Counted from the stretch's first letter, positions 42,421-54,600 are shown. The stretch is 64,000 bases of DNA from Saccharum officinarum (GCA_020631735.1 CM036191.1:41523335-41587334); one strand, 5' to 3'. Made by a program: numbers and translations. The notes: generated from the sequence alone by a model not told the origin.

Positions 42421-43702
42421 AAATGGATCACCAATGCCAACCGATACCTTTTTTCAAATTCCAAAATCACTAGCAACACAGACGGTAGCGAAGGCATTCC
42501 AGCTAGTCATGCTTGTGGAATGCCAAGATTGGAGGCAGGTGATAATAGATGCCCTCAACAATGTAGCAAATCCAGAAGATGAAGCAAGCCTTGCAAGAAT
42601 GGCAGCCAAAGCAAGTAGTTACACCATGATAGAAGGCACCTTGTACAAGAAAGGGGTTGTCGAGCCACTACTTAAATGCATATCACAAGGTGAAGGCAAA
42701 GATCTCTCGCAAGAAATACATTCAGGAGTTTGCGGATCTCACATTGGCCCAAGGGCATTATCAGCGAAGGCCATCAGGCAAGGGTTCTATTGGCCTAAAC
42801 ACATTAAAGACACAGAGCAAATAGTCAGAACTTGCGAGGCATGTCAAAACTTATCTCCACACCAATCCAAGCCTTCGGCAGAAACATAGGTCATACCTCC
42901 GACGTGGCCATTGCAATAGTGGAGCATGGATTTGGTTGGACCCCTTCCACCTTTGCAAGGGGGAACAAATTTGCAGTAGTTGCTGTAGAATACTTCACAA
43001 GATGGATTGAAGCCAAGCCGCTAGCCACAATAACGTCAGAGACAGTAAAAAAGTTCTTTTGGCAAAACATTGTATGCAGATTTGGTGTACCGCAATCGCT
43101 AACAGTAGACAATGGAAAGTAGTTCGACTCAGACAACTTCAAAAGTTTTTGCAAAAGCAAAGGCACAAAAATAGCATTCGCCTCAGTGTACCACCCCGAG
43201 TCAAATGGTGCCGTGGAAAGAGCCAACAAATAGTCTTTTCGCAATCTCCAAGGCACTATTCAACCTTCACGAGGGAAAGTGGATAGAAGAACTTCCGAAG
43301 GTCATGTGGTCTCACAATAGAACGATATCCAGAACCACATGCTTTACTCCATTAAAACTCCTGTACGGCAAAGAAGCAATGCTGCTAGAAGAAATCAAGC
43401 ATCAGAGCCTCCGCACTATAAAGCATGCAATGGCAGAAGATGAGGAATATTCGAAGGAAACAATTGAAGTAGCAAGGTTGGAAGCTATAGAGAACAATGC
43501 AAAGTACCAACAGCACACCAAGAATTGGAGAGACAGCCAAGTTGTAAGGAAAAATATACAAGATGGGGATTTGATCCTCAGAAGAAAACCAAATATAGCA
43601 AATACTGGAAAACTCCAATCAAAGTGGGAAGCCCCCTATACAGCGAAGGCGTCTAGAAGACCGGGATCATTTTACCTAACAGATGGCGAAGGGAAACCAT
43701 AG
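42421..43702 (+). pseudogene. Tat element integrase
   Basis: The HHCC region (HSGVCGSHIGPRALSAKAIR … CEACQ) lies at 42719-42846. The core follows: VEYFTRWIEAKPLA, where the usual first catalytic Asp (VDYFT) is Glu; then FGVPQSLTVDNGK with the second Asp; and YHPESNGAVERANK with the Glu, each followed by a TAG. The C-terminal part (GDLILRRKPNIANTGKLQSKWEAPY) matches plant gypsy integrase tails. It is inactive as read. Confidence 0.88.
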
Positions 43703-46199
43703 TCCATACATGCAACATGGATAGCTTGTGTAGATTCTATGTTTAAAAATTATAAAAAGGCAACCCTCCGCAAATTATAAGTAGAGACCCTATTCTTTTT
43801 TCCTTTGTCTTTTTAGTTTATTAGCATCAAAAGGGGGCCTATACTCTTTACCTCATAGGGGAAACTCCTTTCAGTGGTGAGGTTTTTAATGAGGTAGGAC
43901 CCATGTCAAAAACCTCTAAAAATATAAAGAGGTACTTCCCCAAGAAAAGACATCCTCACAAAGGTCGAAAGTGGCTAGCAAAGGAGCCACAACATTCGAC
44001 AAAACTTGCGAAAAACAAGGACCTCCCCACAACTAAGCCGAAGGCTTTACAGTGCGGGACGAACTTCGCATCAAAATGCAAAGAATTCTTGACAAAGACC
44101 TGTCCAAAATCAGGCATAAAGAAAGCAGTTGCAACCTGGCAAAAAAATGTCAAGAGCAAACCCTGAAAAAGACCTACCTTTGTCGTAGGCATAAGGAGTA
44201 CCAAAGACCTGGCAAAGATCTGACAATACTCAGACTCCGGGCATGATGGTCCTTAAATAACAAAAGTACCATCAGTCTTTAAGATGAAAGATACGCCAAT
44301 CATTATATAAACCACAAGATCTCTGAATCATTAAAACGTATCAAACAATTAAAGTTTGCCGATCTAACAAAATTAATAGGTCAGTTGACGGAAGGCTATA
44401 TAAGCCAAGCACATACCAATCCCCCCAGTCATAGCACAAAAGAAAGAGTGGAGAGAGTCCAGCAACTCAGTAATCGTAATGACACACAAGCCGCAAGTAG
44501 CATGGAAGCAGGAGTGTCCTTAACTACAAAAGCCAAATCTGGTATAGTACGAAGACTCATAATATTAGTAGCTAGCGCAACCCAGCGAAGGCAGCAGGAA
44601 AGCAAAATAGACCTCTAGCATTGTGATGAACAACAATTGGAGCTTGTTGTGCAGCTGCAAGATGAATGCAACAAGCTAGCATTAGAAATTGAAGGAGGGT
44701 ATGGTATGAAATGTCGTAACATCCCTCCGCAACCGAAGGTGCAAATGGGCGTAGTCCCGCATCATCCATGTTCAACGAGAGCGCAGCTATAGAGGCTCGG
44801 ACGAGGACGGTGCAGAAGCACATTACAAGCCAGCAAAGGCAGCTGTCAAAGAATACTTCTCCAAGGACCGTCAGCTGCACAAGCTATGCAGTGTCCCCTT
44901 GAGAAGCATCTGATGAGCGCTCAAATTGCGCCATAGCCTCCACAACATCAACAAGATCGAATATGAGCACTACTTGACCTCTGACTCAGGGCACAAGGAA
45001 GACTCCAGATTTTGCAAGCAAGCAAAGAGAAGGAGACAGGAACAGGTGAAGGCCTTCCTCGACGCTTGAGAGAACCTGAGCACATCCACCGTGACGTGCA
45101 AGTTCATCCCCAATAGGAGCCAAAGAAGAAAGAAGCGGAGGTGCGGGCAAACCAAAGACTTGATCTTCTCCGCCGCAACGCGCAGGTTCGTCTTCACGAG
45201 GAGCCAGAGAAGAAAGCAATGGAGGCCTGACTCTCAGAATAAGTGCGACGACGAAGATCAGCGTGTCAACAACAAACAAAGAAAGCGCGAACTAGTATTC
45301 AATAACTACAAGGTCAGGGACAGCAAGAGCCTAAATGAGATATGTAAGTGACCTATAAACTGCAGCCTGCGACTAAACCGTCAAATACAACACAAGTTGT
45401 AATACAGCAGTGTCCATCAAACACAGTACTAAAACCTTGATCAAGTAAACAAAATGTTTTTACAAAATACCAAAGACCTTTGAAGTCAAAAGCTGAAGGC
45501 TTAGGCACGTTACATTATTTACACAAGATAAAAATGTCTAGGTAGGGGGCGGAGGCCCCCGTCATCCTAGCGAACGTGTAAACTCAGCATGCTCGTTGTC
45601 AATGTCATACTTCACGTGCTCAAACATATCACTAGCCAAACCTCCGGGGAAAGTCCGCCGCCAATCCCCAAAGTTTGCCTGTTATATATATTCCATCTTG
45701 ATAAAATGTTAATGGGGCAATGTCCTGCGCAGGTCCTGGATCAGAAACCTGCACAGGATGAGATTCCATAAAAAATCTTTTAGATTCACAATATATACAA
45801 AGGGGGCGTCTAGTGACAAAAGTAGCACCCTAAGCTAAAAAGTAACACCATAATTCCTACTATCTACACCTTAGGATCAACGCGACCGGGCGAAGGCGTC
45901 TTGTTCTTCGTCTGCGTGATAGTGCCTCCATCCTTCTGCGCATTAGCTAGCTGGGCATGCGCATGCTCCTTCTCTATAGCAGGCTCTGCCACGGGGACCT
46001 GAGTGGTCATCGATGACTTCCCTGCCTCTAGTGTCAAAGCAGGACATGAAGAAGGAGCTTTTGGTGGTGGAGGCGTAGCGGTCTGAGACGGCCATGAGCT
46101 AGCAGCCCCTTTAGCGGCCTTCTTCTATACCTCCTGCAAGTCACAAAAATAGACAACCATCAGGAAATTAGTTGAATAACGCAAGAAACCAAACCCAAA
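43703..46199. other. Tat element 3' non-pol region, first part
   Basis: This 2.5-kb stretch holds no recognised domain. There is a Lys-rich plus-strand ORF at 43903-44166 without family match. It contains the GGCGGAGGC / GCGAAGGC phrases that recur through this element. Confidence 0.45.
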
Positions 46200-49100
46200 G
46201 CTCTCAACTAAAAAGTAACTCAAGCAGCAAAGCATGAACCTCCGCGCGGCGATGCTCTGCCATTTGCTTAGTCGCTGTCTGACTGAAGAAAACCCAGAAT
46301 GAGCTCATGAAGTTGCGGACGAATTTCCGCAATGAGTCCGAAGTAGCACCTAGCACAAAAGGTTCCCCAAGTTTCTCCTTCCAGATCCCCTCAGTATGGG
46401 TGCATCCTCCATGGGCTAGCAACTTGGTGAAGTTTGTAGCACCAGCCAAAGCCCCAAAATCAACTACGCCTCCGACGAAGGCAGGAAGTTTCTCCACGTG
46501 CGCCTTCAACCAAGAAAGCAGGTTGAAGGCGCTCGGCTCCTCTAGTAAGGCAGAGGTGCTGCCGCCAAACTCTCCCAGCATAGCAACGTAAGCCTAGGCG
46601 GTAGTCAGCGGCAGTTCCTCTATAGGGTTCAGGCGTGTGGATAGAAGGTTGACCTGCTGCTATAGAGCTAGGCTCGACCGCTTCTCAGCATCAAGTTCCA
46701 GGCGGAGGTTCTTGGAGGTCTCATTAGCCTTAAGGGCAGGCTCGACTGTGAGAGCCTTCGCACCCTTGGTGTCCTCAGCATGCTTCCTCAACTCAACCAC
46801 CTCCGTATCGACTTTCTCCTTCTTAGTCCGAAGGCCCCCTACCTGCAAGCGAAGATTTGCCATTCAACAACCTTCACCGAGACCTTGGCCTTATCAGATT
46901 CAAGGAGGTCATTCTCCTTCTTTAGCACCTTGATAGCATCATTCCGACCAAGCAACTCAGATGTGCTGCGCTCCTCGAGCGCCAAAGCCATGTGATGGCC
47001 GTGCAAAAGAATAGTTACAAGCCAAAAAAACCAAAAGAGCAACACATCATAGAACAAAAGGGCACAACCAAAGCTCACAAGGCTATGGTGCTTCAACTGG
47101 ACGCGCAATAGCTTCCAGTAATCCATAGTCTTCAGGCTATGCCAGAAGCAGTCTAAACGAAAACAAACACATAAGACACATGAGCAAAAAAGCAAAAATA
47201 CACCAAGGGAAATAGGATAACCTCCGACGGTAGTATAGACATTATGCAGGGATTCGGCCCAACCCGCTATGGCTTTGTCGGAGGCCACTGAAATCAATAA
47301 AGACATCAGCAAATTAGGATAAGCATAAAAGCAAAGAAGTTGCAAAACAAAAAACAATGCTACTTACAAGGACCAGACTCCAATCCTAGAACCACCAGCT
47401 GGGATGATGTGCCGGCCATTGGTGGGTGCATTGGTAGGCCCAAACCAACGTGGCCAATGTTTGCACTGGTAGCGAGTTCCTCTGGGCTCGCCAAGGTGTT
47501 CGCCACAGACCCTGGAAAGGCCAAAAAAATAGCATAAAGCAACCAGAGCGAGTTCGATATGCTCGAAAAAGGGGATAATATGGCGAAGGCATCTTACTCA
47601 TCTGCATCTCATACACCTCGGCCTCCATACCACCACCAGCAGCGGAAGACTACAGTTGTCGATACGTAGCACTCTAGAGCCGGGCTGCAGGCTCTGAGTC
47701 AGCTTCGTCATCTGACACCTCCTCCAAGGTGATTAGACGACATTGACTCGTTTCTTGGGCCTCTGTCTCCTTAGGCGGAGAAGGGATCCTACGACCCGTG
47801 GCCTCCACATCCTCAGAACTGGAATCTCTGCCCATAACATTAGGCAACGCGTTAGCCGCCGAGGGCTCTGGGAGCTCCACACCCTCCAACCCGCTATCGC
47901 CTCCGGCACCAGCAGAGAAAGCGGGCCTGTCCACCTCCAAAACAGAGGTGGCACGACCTTCATCGGTACCATTTGCAGACCCCTCCCCAACACTGGCAGT
48001 GGCTGAGCAAAGCTCACGATAGAAGAAATAGTAGGGATGGCGATGGCCGTGGAAGTCTTCAACTTTTTGGCCACTGCCTTAGGACTAGTCATCCCCTTCA
48101 TCTTCTTTGACTTGGCCGCCATGGTCACATTCTTGGCAGCGCCCTTCCTCTTCTTCTCCTCGATCACGGCCAACACATCGGGAGGGACCATGTACTCCTC
48201 GTGGTGGATACCAAACTCTTTCAGAACTCGATTAAGCCAGGGCATTGTGACACTAGCGGACCTCTTAGTGAGGTACTCCTTGTTGCTCATCTTGCCAACA
48301 ATTTGGTGAGTGCACTCTTTGATCTCCAAGACGAAGGCCTCCTTGTCTTGGTCTGGCGACAGTTCCTGATCAAACCACAGGAAAGGAAGCCCCTCTGCCG
48401 GACCAATGACGGGAACCTAGACCTTCTTGATATGAAACGCCTCATTCCTCTTTCCAAGAGGCCTGAAGTTGAAGGCCACCATCTCTTCAACCAGGTCCCG
48501 GCCTCTGGAGTGGTGGCACACCAGAGCAAAAGCCCTGTCATAGGCCTCACTCTCAAGCGTCCTCTCAGCTAGAGGATTCACCTTTGCCAGTGGAGTCATG
48601 TCGGACATGACGGAGGCTAGCGGCCAAAGGGTCTCTGTCGACCCATCTACATATGTTCGTGTCATGCTCGATGTCTTCACATAGAACCAATGCTTCATCT
48701 AGTCTCGATCCCACTTGTTTTTCTAGCACCAAGAGATCTCTAGGAGGGCGCTTTCTTGCGACCTCTTTGCCATAAAAGCACAGCTTCCATACTGCGCAAC
48801 AAGCTCAACTCCGGCCACCTTCACCTTTTTGGGCTGTTTCTACAACTCATAGTAGGCGCAAAATGTGTCTATATTGGGGGCAGCACCATATGACTCACAG
48901 GCCCAACAAAACTTGCTGAGCGTCAAAAAACTGTTGGGTCAGATGGTGAATCTGGAGCTCAAAGGCTTCAAGAACTTGACGCAAAAAACTGACAGAGGGG
49001 AGGCGGAGGCTGCAAGTGAAGTAATCCTTGAAAACGAAAGCATAGCCCACTAGAGGAGAAGTGATGGTCTCACCTGCCGGCGGAGGCATAGCACGGCCAA

Positions 49101-49233
49101 CCTTGGAGAAACCGTCATCTAACATCTCCGCAATTGCGTCCTCCGTAACAGACAACGGGCCAAGGTCCCAGGTCTTGCCAGCCATAACTTTGCCCTCGCT
49201 AGCACCAACCTAGTCACCAACGGAGGCCTCCAT
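46200..49233 (-). pseudogene. Tat element antisense ORF (putative gypsy-type transposon protein, PF04195-like)
   Basis: On the minus strand an ATG at 49231-49233 is followed after seven codons by TAG, then MAGKTWDLGPLSVTED. The recognisable domain follows: GETITSPLVGYAFVF … CSLRLPSVSFLRQVLEAFELQIHHLTQQF, the pattern of the family annotated as 'putative gypsy type transposon'. Later parts include GYDRAF-like and KSKKMKGM basic stretches, a coiled coil (46863-46660: RTKKEKVDTEVVELRKHAED) and an Ala/Leu-rich tail to 46204. Tat elements often carry such an antisense ORF; its role is unknown. Several frame changes exist. Confidence 0.7.
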
Positions 49234-49910
49234 GCTAGCAAGATCCTCCTCCAGCTCTTGTGCAAGAGGCGCTCGTCACCATGCACTCCTCGAAACGCAT
49301 AGACCACCCACTTTCCCTAACGCCAAGGAGATGGCGGTAGGGACCGTAAAAGGGACCCTGGCGAGGAATGGAGGAAGGACAAGGAGAAGCCACCGCCAAA
49401 AAATGCAAGAGGCGAAGGCAAGGAAAAAGAATGCAGGGTGCAGAAAGCATAGCAGGGCGAAGGCAACTGGCCAGGGACTGGACTGGATGCGAAGCACAAG
49501 CGTGAGCATGTGCGTGAGCATGAAAGCGACGCAAGGGTAGGGGGACCTCTACCACACCCTCCCTTTATATAGGCACGGGCCCGATCGTTCACCTTCCACG
49601 GCCAACGGTCACCTCCGCCTGGGAACCGTCCCGCCCAAGACGCCAATGACAACATTTGAGCGGCCCATAGCAAAACTCAAGAGGCCAACGGTCAGATCCA
49701 AACAGACAAGGGGGAAGGAAACCTCCGCCGCCAAGGTGACAGGAGCAGCCACAACAACAAAAATGAAGGAAACCTCCATAGTAAAGACGACAGGAGTGGA
49801 TAGCCACATGAATGGAAGAGGGAGCGTGAGCGTGGCCGCCGTCGCCAGGAAAAGATGTTTTGAGGTTCACGGTCTACCGCATCAGTCCGTGGCCTCAAAA
49901 GGGTGGAAAC
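49234..49910. other. Region between antisense ORF and 3' LTR
   Basis: This should hold the promoter of the antisense ORF; a TATATA-like CTTTATATAGGC lies near 49563. It ends with the purine tract AAAAGGGTGGAAAC at 49897-49910. Confidence 0.45.
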
Positions 49911-50752
49911 TATTGGAACATGGGTCCCCAAGGCAATGGAGGCCCTAGTCTTTGCGGCCGGGCCACGAGCCGCTCCCCCTTTTAAATGCTCGTGCAAGAA
50001 GGTGGAACCTCTAGCTTAAAAGGCAGAGGTTTATCGGTGAGCATGAGGCCATAAACCCCCCCCCCCCCGGGTGGCGGAGGCCCGCATCATCTTGCCCTGG
50101 TCAAGCTTTAACCTATTCTAAGCGATTTCTTGCAGGGACTAAAGGATCTTCAGTGATCAAGGGCGGAGGCCTAGAGTTATGCCATGGGCGAAGGTTGTGT
50201 CAACTAACCAGGAGCAACCGCTCCGAATGCCTTTGCAAACAAGGTCTGGCTGAGGCAGCTTGGCCCCCAAGCCATGTCTCCCGGTTGCAGGATGGGCGGA
50301 GACCGAAATCGGCGACAGTCGGGGGCCTTCGGCGATTGGCGATGAAGGGTCTCCTGGCCTAGCAGGCAGTGGCGGTTCCCACCACGGTCTGGGTGGCCGA
50401 ATCAGCAAAGGCGTGGGCCAAAAACCGACCTTGGGCTCCGGTCCACGTCAGGTGGGTGGTTCGAAGATTAGATTACCATGTTATCCTGAGCTAGAGTGCT
50501 TGTGAGGAGAATATTCTAGGGATATCTTGCCACCATCATGGGATATTTTTGTAAAGACGGTTTATGAGGGAACAGTGTTCTATAAAAGAGGGAGCCATAA
50601 ATTTGTAAAAGGGAGGTGTGTGAACTCATTAATAAAACCCTAGTCTTTTCTGTTGTTCGGCCTCACTCTGACAGCACACTTTCGCTCGGGGCACCGATCG
50701 AAGCAAGGGTCGCACTACACCACCATCCTTGCTAGAATTCGCTATTCCAACA
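49911..50752 (+). repeat. 3' LTR of the Tat element
   Basis: It begins TATTGGAACATGGG (TG mutated to TA) and ends ATTCCAACA. It contains a run of 14 C at about 50057 and differs from the 5' LTR at many sites. Confidence 0.9.
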
Positions 50753-50908
50753 CCAGGGAGCTCTCCTTGACGCCGCCAGTGGCAGAGCTTAGACCGTCAC
50801 CCATTTTCTTCTCTGGCTATCTTCGTGGGATCACGTACTTCTTCTTCGGTGGTTCTCTGGGTGGGCTGATCGACCCACTGTAGAACATCCACCGGCTCCG
50901 GCACCAGA
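50753..50908 (-). pseudogene. Copia gag start and primer-binding site
   Basis: From the right LTR inward on minus: TCTGGTGCCGGAGCC (primer site), a short leader, ATG at 50802-50804 and MGDGLSSATGGVKESSL up to the gypsy insertion. The reading continues at 37173. Confidence 0.7.
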
Positions 50909-51247
50909 TGTAGGAACCGAGCTCTGGAACTCAAGCTCGGCAGCAGCGAGACACTGGTAGGTGGTGACCACGGCGACTAGAACCCTAGGACGAACGCACG
51001 CGAACTGGAGCAGAGAACACGATGAACACACACAGTTTTCATTACCCAACTGGCGCAGCTTTTCTTGGCATTGATCTTTGATTTTACATAGGCTTGAAGC
51101 CTTTCACACCGTCACACACCTGGACGCGGTCATGGCGTGGATCTCGCACATCAGAGGCCCACCCATGATTCAATGCGACTAAAACCAACACGCTAAGGAA
51201 CGTTTTACAACAGGATTACATAAGTGAACAAATTTATTTGACTAACA
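50909..51247 (-). repeat. 5' LTR of the copia element
   Basis: It is 339 bp, from TGTAGGAACCGAGCTC to TTGACTAACA on plus. It is about 70 bp shorter than its partner because of an internal deletion near 51110. Confidence 0.88.
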
Positions 51248-51252
51248 CAAAC

Positions 51253-51474
51253 ATCAGTCTCGATTGTTGGAGCGTTTGGACTAGTTCTTCACAGCTCCAA
51301 GTTGGACCTTAGGTTATCCATCTTCGGAAGTTACTACTGTAACTATGGAGACTTCAGATCATGTTCCCTTTGTGGTCCACATTTTCACTTCCATTCCAAA
51401 GGGCAATATTTTCGCTTTGAGAATTATTGGATGATGTATGAGACCTTTTTGGAGCAGGTTCAGCACGGATGGTA
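51253..51474 (+). pseudogene. LINE ORF2 endonuclease, right part
   Basis: It continues directly from FTWTN at 32375: RLLERLD, stop, FFTAPSWTLGYPSS, TSDHVPFVVHIF. Then, in the next frame, YFRFENYWMMYETFLEQV, matching the end of the L1 endonuclease (SDHxPL, FRFE.W). LINE homology stops at about 51474, well before the RT domain. Confidence 0.75.
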
Positions 51475-51650
51475 TAAAGTTTTAAAATGTCGCTGCGTCA
51501 ATATTGATGATATTGGTGACTTATTTCTTTTCCTAGCGCATGGATGTGGGTTAGACGGGAGGTGCATGTGTGCATGCCGGAGGGCTGCAACATGCGTGCT
51601 TGGAACTTAGCATTTCCAATGTGGAGTATAATACAATACAATCGGTATAG
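51475..51650. repeat. Duplicated segment B (paralogue of 7188-7385)
   Basis: It starts TATAAAGTTTTAAAATGTCG and runs to GTATAATACAAT, then AGATCT/CTAGAT microsatellite sequence (to about 51684). Confidence 0.7.
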
Positions 51651-51684
51651 ATCTAGATCTAGATCTAGACCTAGATCTATCTAG

Positions 51685-54600
51685 ATATAGGGTCCTACTA
51701 TTTTTTAGAACATATAGGGTCCTACTATTGGGAGCCCGGGGTTTCCAATACCTAATGGACAGCCCCAGACAGCCCCAAAGAGAGTGCACTAAACTATGCG
51801 ATTCTGTCGAGCACGCCCAAGGGAGAACTCAAAAATCCACATCTTTACATCAGGATCATAAATGAGAGAATAAAGCTTACAATATTTTTAGTCATTTCTT
51901 ACGTCACTTTATTTACAACATCAGAGTACTACACAAATTATTATTAATAGCGGAATATGACAATGTTATCAGAGTTTCAATGGAAATACAAATTTCGTTA
52001 TTAACAAGTTAAACATTAGCATGACGAACATCTATATACATAAAATGATAACAGGTTATAAGTCTTTCCCTTGTAAAACATTTGGGTGGAAGTTATAAAT
52101 GAACTATACGTCCGCAATGTAAAGAAAATCCTCACTGAGCTCACTAGGAGATTTCCACATACAAGTGTCAGCTCCATAAACACCTGTCACCTGCAACAAG
52201 GTAGAACAAACATTGAGTACTCAATTGTACTCTGCCAGACTTACCCGTCAGGAAGAAAAAAAGACTCCAAGGATTATGCAAGGCTATCTCGCTTGTGGGT
52301 TATTGCATTGCAGGAAACATTACTAAACGTGCATCCTTAAATTCACTTTTATTAGCAGTCATCAATAGTTCGTTAACTAACTATTGTAAGCACCTAAACT
52401 ACTTTCAAGCATGTGGTAAGCAATCAGAACCATTTTTACGTTCTTCCATGTTCCAGTTCTTACTAAGATGCTAGACCATAGCAAAGTCGCACCGTCTCAA
52501 AAACGGTGATTCGCGAATCAATGTATCCTAGCTGGGTATCCGAAAACACACGCCTCGCTTGTACCCCAAGCACAAACAAGACCAACTCGCTCCACTATTA
52601 TCAAGGGTTCCAAGTCCCCGTTCAAGCTTGGACTCCAAGCCCTCAACACCTGAGACCCGGTCTTAGTATGGTGCTTAGACCTCTGCCTAATACCCACCCC
52701 TAAAAGCTGGTCTGGAAAGAGCCAGAACTCATGACAAGAGAGTAACAAGTCTTCCCGCTCCCATAAGCAAGTATGTGCTCAGGATAATAAGTCTGTGACC
52801 TGACTAACATTCACAGCAACAGACGGTCCTCAATTGACATAGATAGGACAACTAATAATCTGAGCCTCGCTCAGTTGCCAACCTGGTCCAAATCCAAAAT
52901 GTAATCCTGCCTGGTCTCCAATTATCATCAATATATATATTCCATGTGATAGTAATATGATAATAATAACAATAATGTATGTCCTATCTCTCGCGAGTGA
53001 CAGGTAATCACTCGTCTTCTACTGTATTCCTATAGCATAGCAAGCTACACGATCCTAACATACTAGTAAGACTCATTGGATAAGGATATATATATGCAAG
53101 TGGATTTCATTTAACTCCGTAAAACTTAATGCACAAGAATAAAATAAAGTGCAAAATAATAGGGGTTATGCACCGTGGCTTGCGTGGGTAAGATATAATC
53201 AAAGTTAGCATTCCGTTGTGGTGATATAACCAACAAGACACCATCTTTCCGTTACTCCGGTCAACTCCATGATCCACCATAGTTCATATTATGATATACG
53301 AGGATGCAACGCAGGAACGTAATTAATCAATGACAATCGCAATCTCATATCTTACAATTATGCCTCTGAAGCTAACGAGTTAGCCTCACAACTAACGCAC
53401 TAAGCTAGGTACCCACGTTGTCGAATAAGGCACTAGTTCCCAATAGGTATTTTAGTTATGCCAACCACGGTATTGCTTTATTCATTTTATTGATTTAATA
53501 TTTATATTCTAACGAGGGCTGATTAGTTACCTTATCAATCTAATTATTCTGGAGCTACAAAAATTGTAGTGAGCACATAATAATATTACAAATTTACTGT
53601 GAAATTTTCATGGTCAGCACTATCACTATTTTAGCCCAATATATCCAACAAGTTTACATTTTAACAATATTAAGCGTCTCAATTTAATTCGAGAACTCCT
53701 GAAAACAATATAAAACTATGTGAACAAGATATGCCATTAGATAGATCATGATTTTTGGAGTCTGATGAAATTAGTTTCACAATTTTTTTGGACGGCTACA
53801 CAATTTTATATTGAATTTACAAGTTCAGCACCCAAGCTAAATCAGAAAAATACTTTAGAAAAATGAAAAGACCATCGACAGCTATTTTAGCCCAGCAGCC
53901 CTACTGTGGCCCGCGCAGCAGCAGGCCAGCCCACAGGCGGCCCACGGCGGAGCAGCCGCGTGCGCTCGCACTTTTGCAAAGGAGGACCTATACTTTTAGT
54001 AAATCAGTTGACTCAGTAAAATGCTATTTCAATAGACTCAGGCTACTAGGGACCCTGGAGTTCTTCGCCTTCACAACGGGGCGGTCCCCGACGACCCCGG
54101 GTGCGGCGGCGCGGCTCTGGTCGACATGGCACGACCACGCCGGCCTACCGGGGACCCAATCGATGCGCCCATCGAGCAGATGTGGATCCATGGAGGCACG
54201 GGCAAAAGTAGAAGGTTGTGGCACATTCAGTGGTGTACTATCCCACCTAATCACGTTGATGGCGAGCTCCCGCGGGGACGTAAGCGTTCTAACGAGCCTA
54301 CGTATTCTCAGGTGAGTGGAGGTAGCGGAGGAGAATCAGGAACACACCTAGCTGCACGCTACGCCGACAGTGAAGTAGGGAATGGTCGAGGCGGTCTAGC
54401 CACGTGCGCGCGGCGGAGGCGGCAGTGCTCCAAGCCAGACAAGGTCACGTCAGCCCCACATTGGCAGGATCTCTAGAGGAACTAGGGCGAGCACCGACAC
54501 AAGAGGGTTAAGATGAGTCCATAGCTGACTTGAGTCGAACCAAGACCGAGCATAGCGACTTACCCCCAAAATAAGGCAACGGCGGCGGCGTTCCTGACCG

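Larger units (their letters stand above)
37174..50752 (+). mobile_element. Ty3-gypsy retrotransposon, Tat lineage (RIRE2/Grande-like), full length but decayed
   Basis: LTRs 37174-38007 and 49911-50752 bracket a 13.6-kb element. CTAGG precedes it and CCAGG follows (one mismatch), giving the 5-bp target duplication inside the copia gag. Order is gag, protease, RT, RNase H, second (archaeal-type) RNase H, integrase, which is the Tat/Ogre arrangement. After pol comes a 6-kb 3' region with a minus-strand ORF, also usual for Tat. A purine tract AAAAGGGTGGAAAC adjoins the 3' LTR. Many stops and LTR divergence (about 10% by eye) mark an old copy. Confidence 0.92.
32376..51247 (-). mobile_element. Ty1-copia retrotransposon (minus strand), interrupted by a gypsy element
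   Basis: LTRs at 32376-32787 and 50909-51247 start and end TG…CA. CAAAC is present directly outside both (32371-32375 and 51248-51252), a perfect 5-bp target duplication in the LINE ORF2. A purine tract (ATTAAGGGGGTGAAA on minus) adjoins the left LTR, and a tRNA-Met-like primer site (TGGTGCCGGAGCC) adjoins the right LTR. Order on minus is gag, protease, integrase, RT, RNase H, which is copia order. Stops and frameshifts occur throughout. Without the inserted gypsy element the copia is about 5.3 kb. Confidence 0.9.

Noticed and set aside
43903..44166. A Lys-rich 87-codon ORF after the gypsy integrase.
   Set aside because: No family pattern; it is in the non-pol region of a decayed element with strong A-rich bias.
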